Below are positions 32,740 to 32,787 of a stretch of DNA of 32,787 nt, one piece after another. Origin of the DNA: Peptococcaceae bacterium SCADC1_2_3 (lineage in GTDB: Bacteria > Bacillota > Desulfotomaculia > Desulfotomaculales > Nap2-2B); NCBI GenBank assembly GCA_000681355.2, contig JJNX02000018.1:1-32787 (forward strand), given 5' to 3'. The notes beneath the pieces were generated by a model, which was not told the origin of the DNA, searched no databases, and saw only the letters and a list, made by a program, of their open reading frames with translations. How positions within the stretch are numbered: the first letter of the stretch is position 1; every line of letters starts with the position of its first letter. The translations under genes were made by a program, and so were the position numbers.

Positions 32740-32787
32740 TTGTGGTGCAGGCTTCCAGCCTGCATCTTTAACATGTTATCACAAGCC
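32740..32787. repeat. Palindromic repeat upstream of rplR, running to the window edge
   Basis: TGCAGGCT-TCC-AGCCTGCA (32746-32764) is a perfect 8-bp stem with a 3-nt loop. The flanking TTGTG (32740-32744) and CACAA (32781-32785) form an outer inverted pair. No U-run follows, so it is not a terminator. It occupies the place where the end of rplF would be expected close by, so it is another small repeat in the ribosomal cluster. Confidence 0.75.

Overview
The window looks like the chromosome of a low-to-moderate GC Bacillota, most likely an anaerobic clostridial lineage (Peptococcaceae/Desulfotomaculum-like). This is inferred from the ribosomal gene order, the four-Cys (zinc-type) S4, the long-form HisG, strong AGGAGG ribosome sites, many UUG starts, TTGACA-N17-TAAAAT promoters and the oxygen-sensitive enzyme set. 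I cannot name the species.

Right third (about 23.7-32.8 kb, all on the minus strand): the distal spc/alpha ribosomal cluster, rplR, rpsE, a fused rpmD-rplO, secY, map, a KOW protein, infA, rpmJ, rpsM, rpsK, rpsD, rpoA, rplQ, truA, rplM and rpsI, ending at a clear terminator. It has several oddities: L30 and L15 are one open frame joined by a linker that encodes a dispersed repeat; secY has no ATG/GTG/TTG at its expected start and seems to begin at AUA; adk is missing between secY and map; and repeats also sit between rpsD and rpoA and upstream of rplR.

Left two thirds: an anaerobic catabolic island, almost all on the minus strand, in three main transcription units. (A) 23.6-18.6 kb: an HMG-CoA-synthase-like/DUF35 fusion, an SCP-x-type thiolase, two MaoC hydratase subunits, an SDR dehydrogenase and a B12-binding mutase subunit. 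(B) 13.4-4.3 kb: acyl-CoA carboxyltransferase, MmgE/PrpD protein, CoA-transferase, a divergent methylmalonyl-CoA-mutase-like large subunit, an MFS carrier and two atypical crotonases. (C) 3.9 kb to the left edge: a glycyl radical enzyme of the benzylsuccinate/alkylsuccinate synthase type, a four-Cys small subunit, two small Cys-rich proteins and two PNPOx-like proteins. Between A and B lie hisG, an Fe-S/flavin OYE-type reductase, a rhomboid protease and a plus-strand PiT phosphate transporter.

My reading is that A, B and C together make a fumarate-addition pathway for a hydrocarbon or related substrate: radical addition to fumarate (C), CoA transfer, B12-dependent carbon-skeleton rearrangement and decarboxylation (B plus the B12 subunit in A), then beta-oxidation and thiolysis (A). 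It mixes parts known from the alkylsuccinate route (mutase, decarboxylation) with parts resembling the benzylsuccinate route (DUF35 plus thiolase, SDR). The glycyl radical activase, an acyl-CoA dehydrogenase and biotin carboxylase/carrier subunits are not in the window. The substrate cannot be set from sequence alone.
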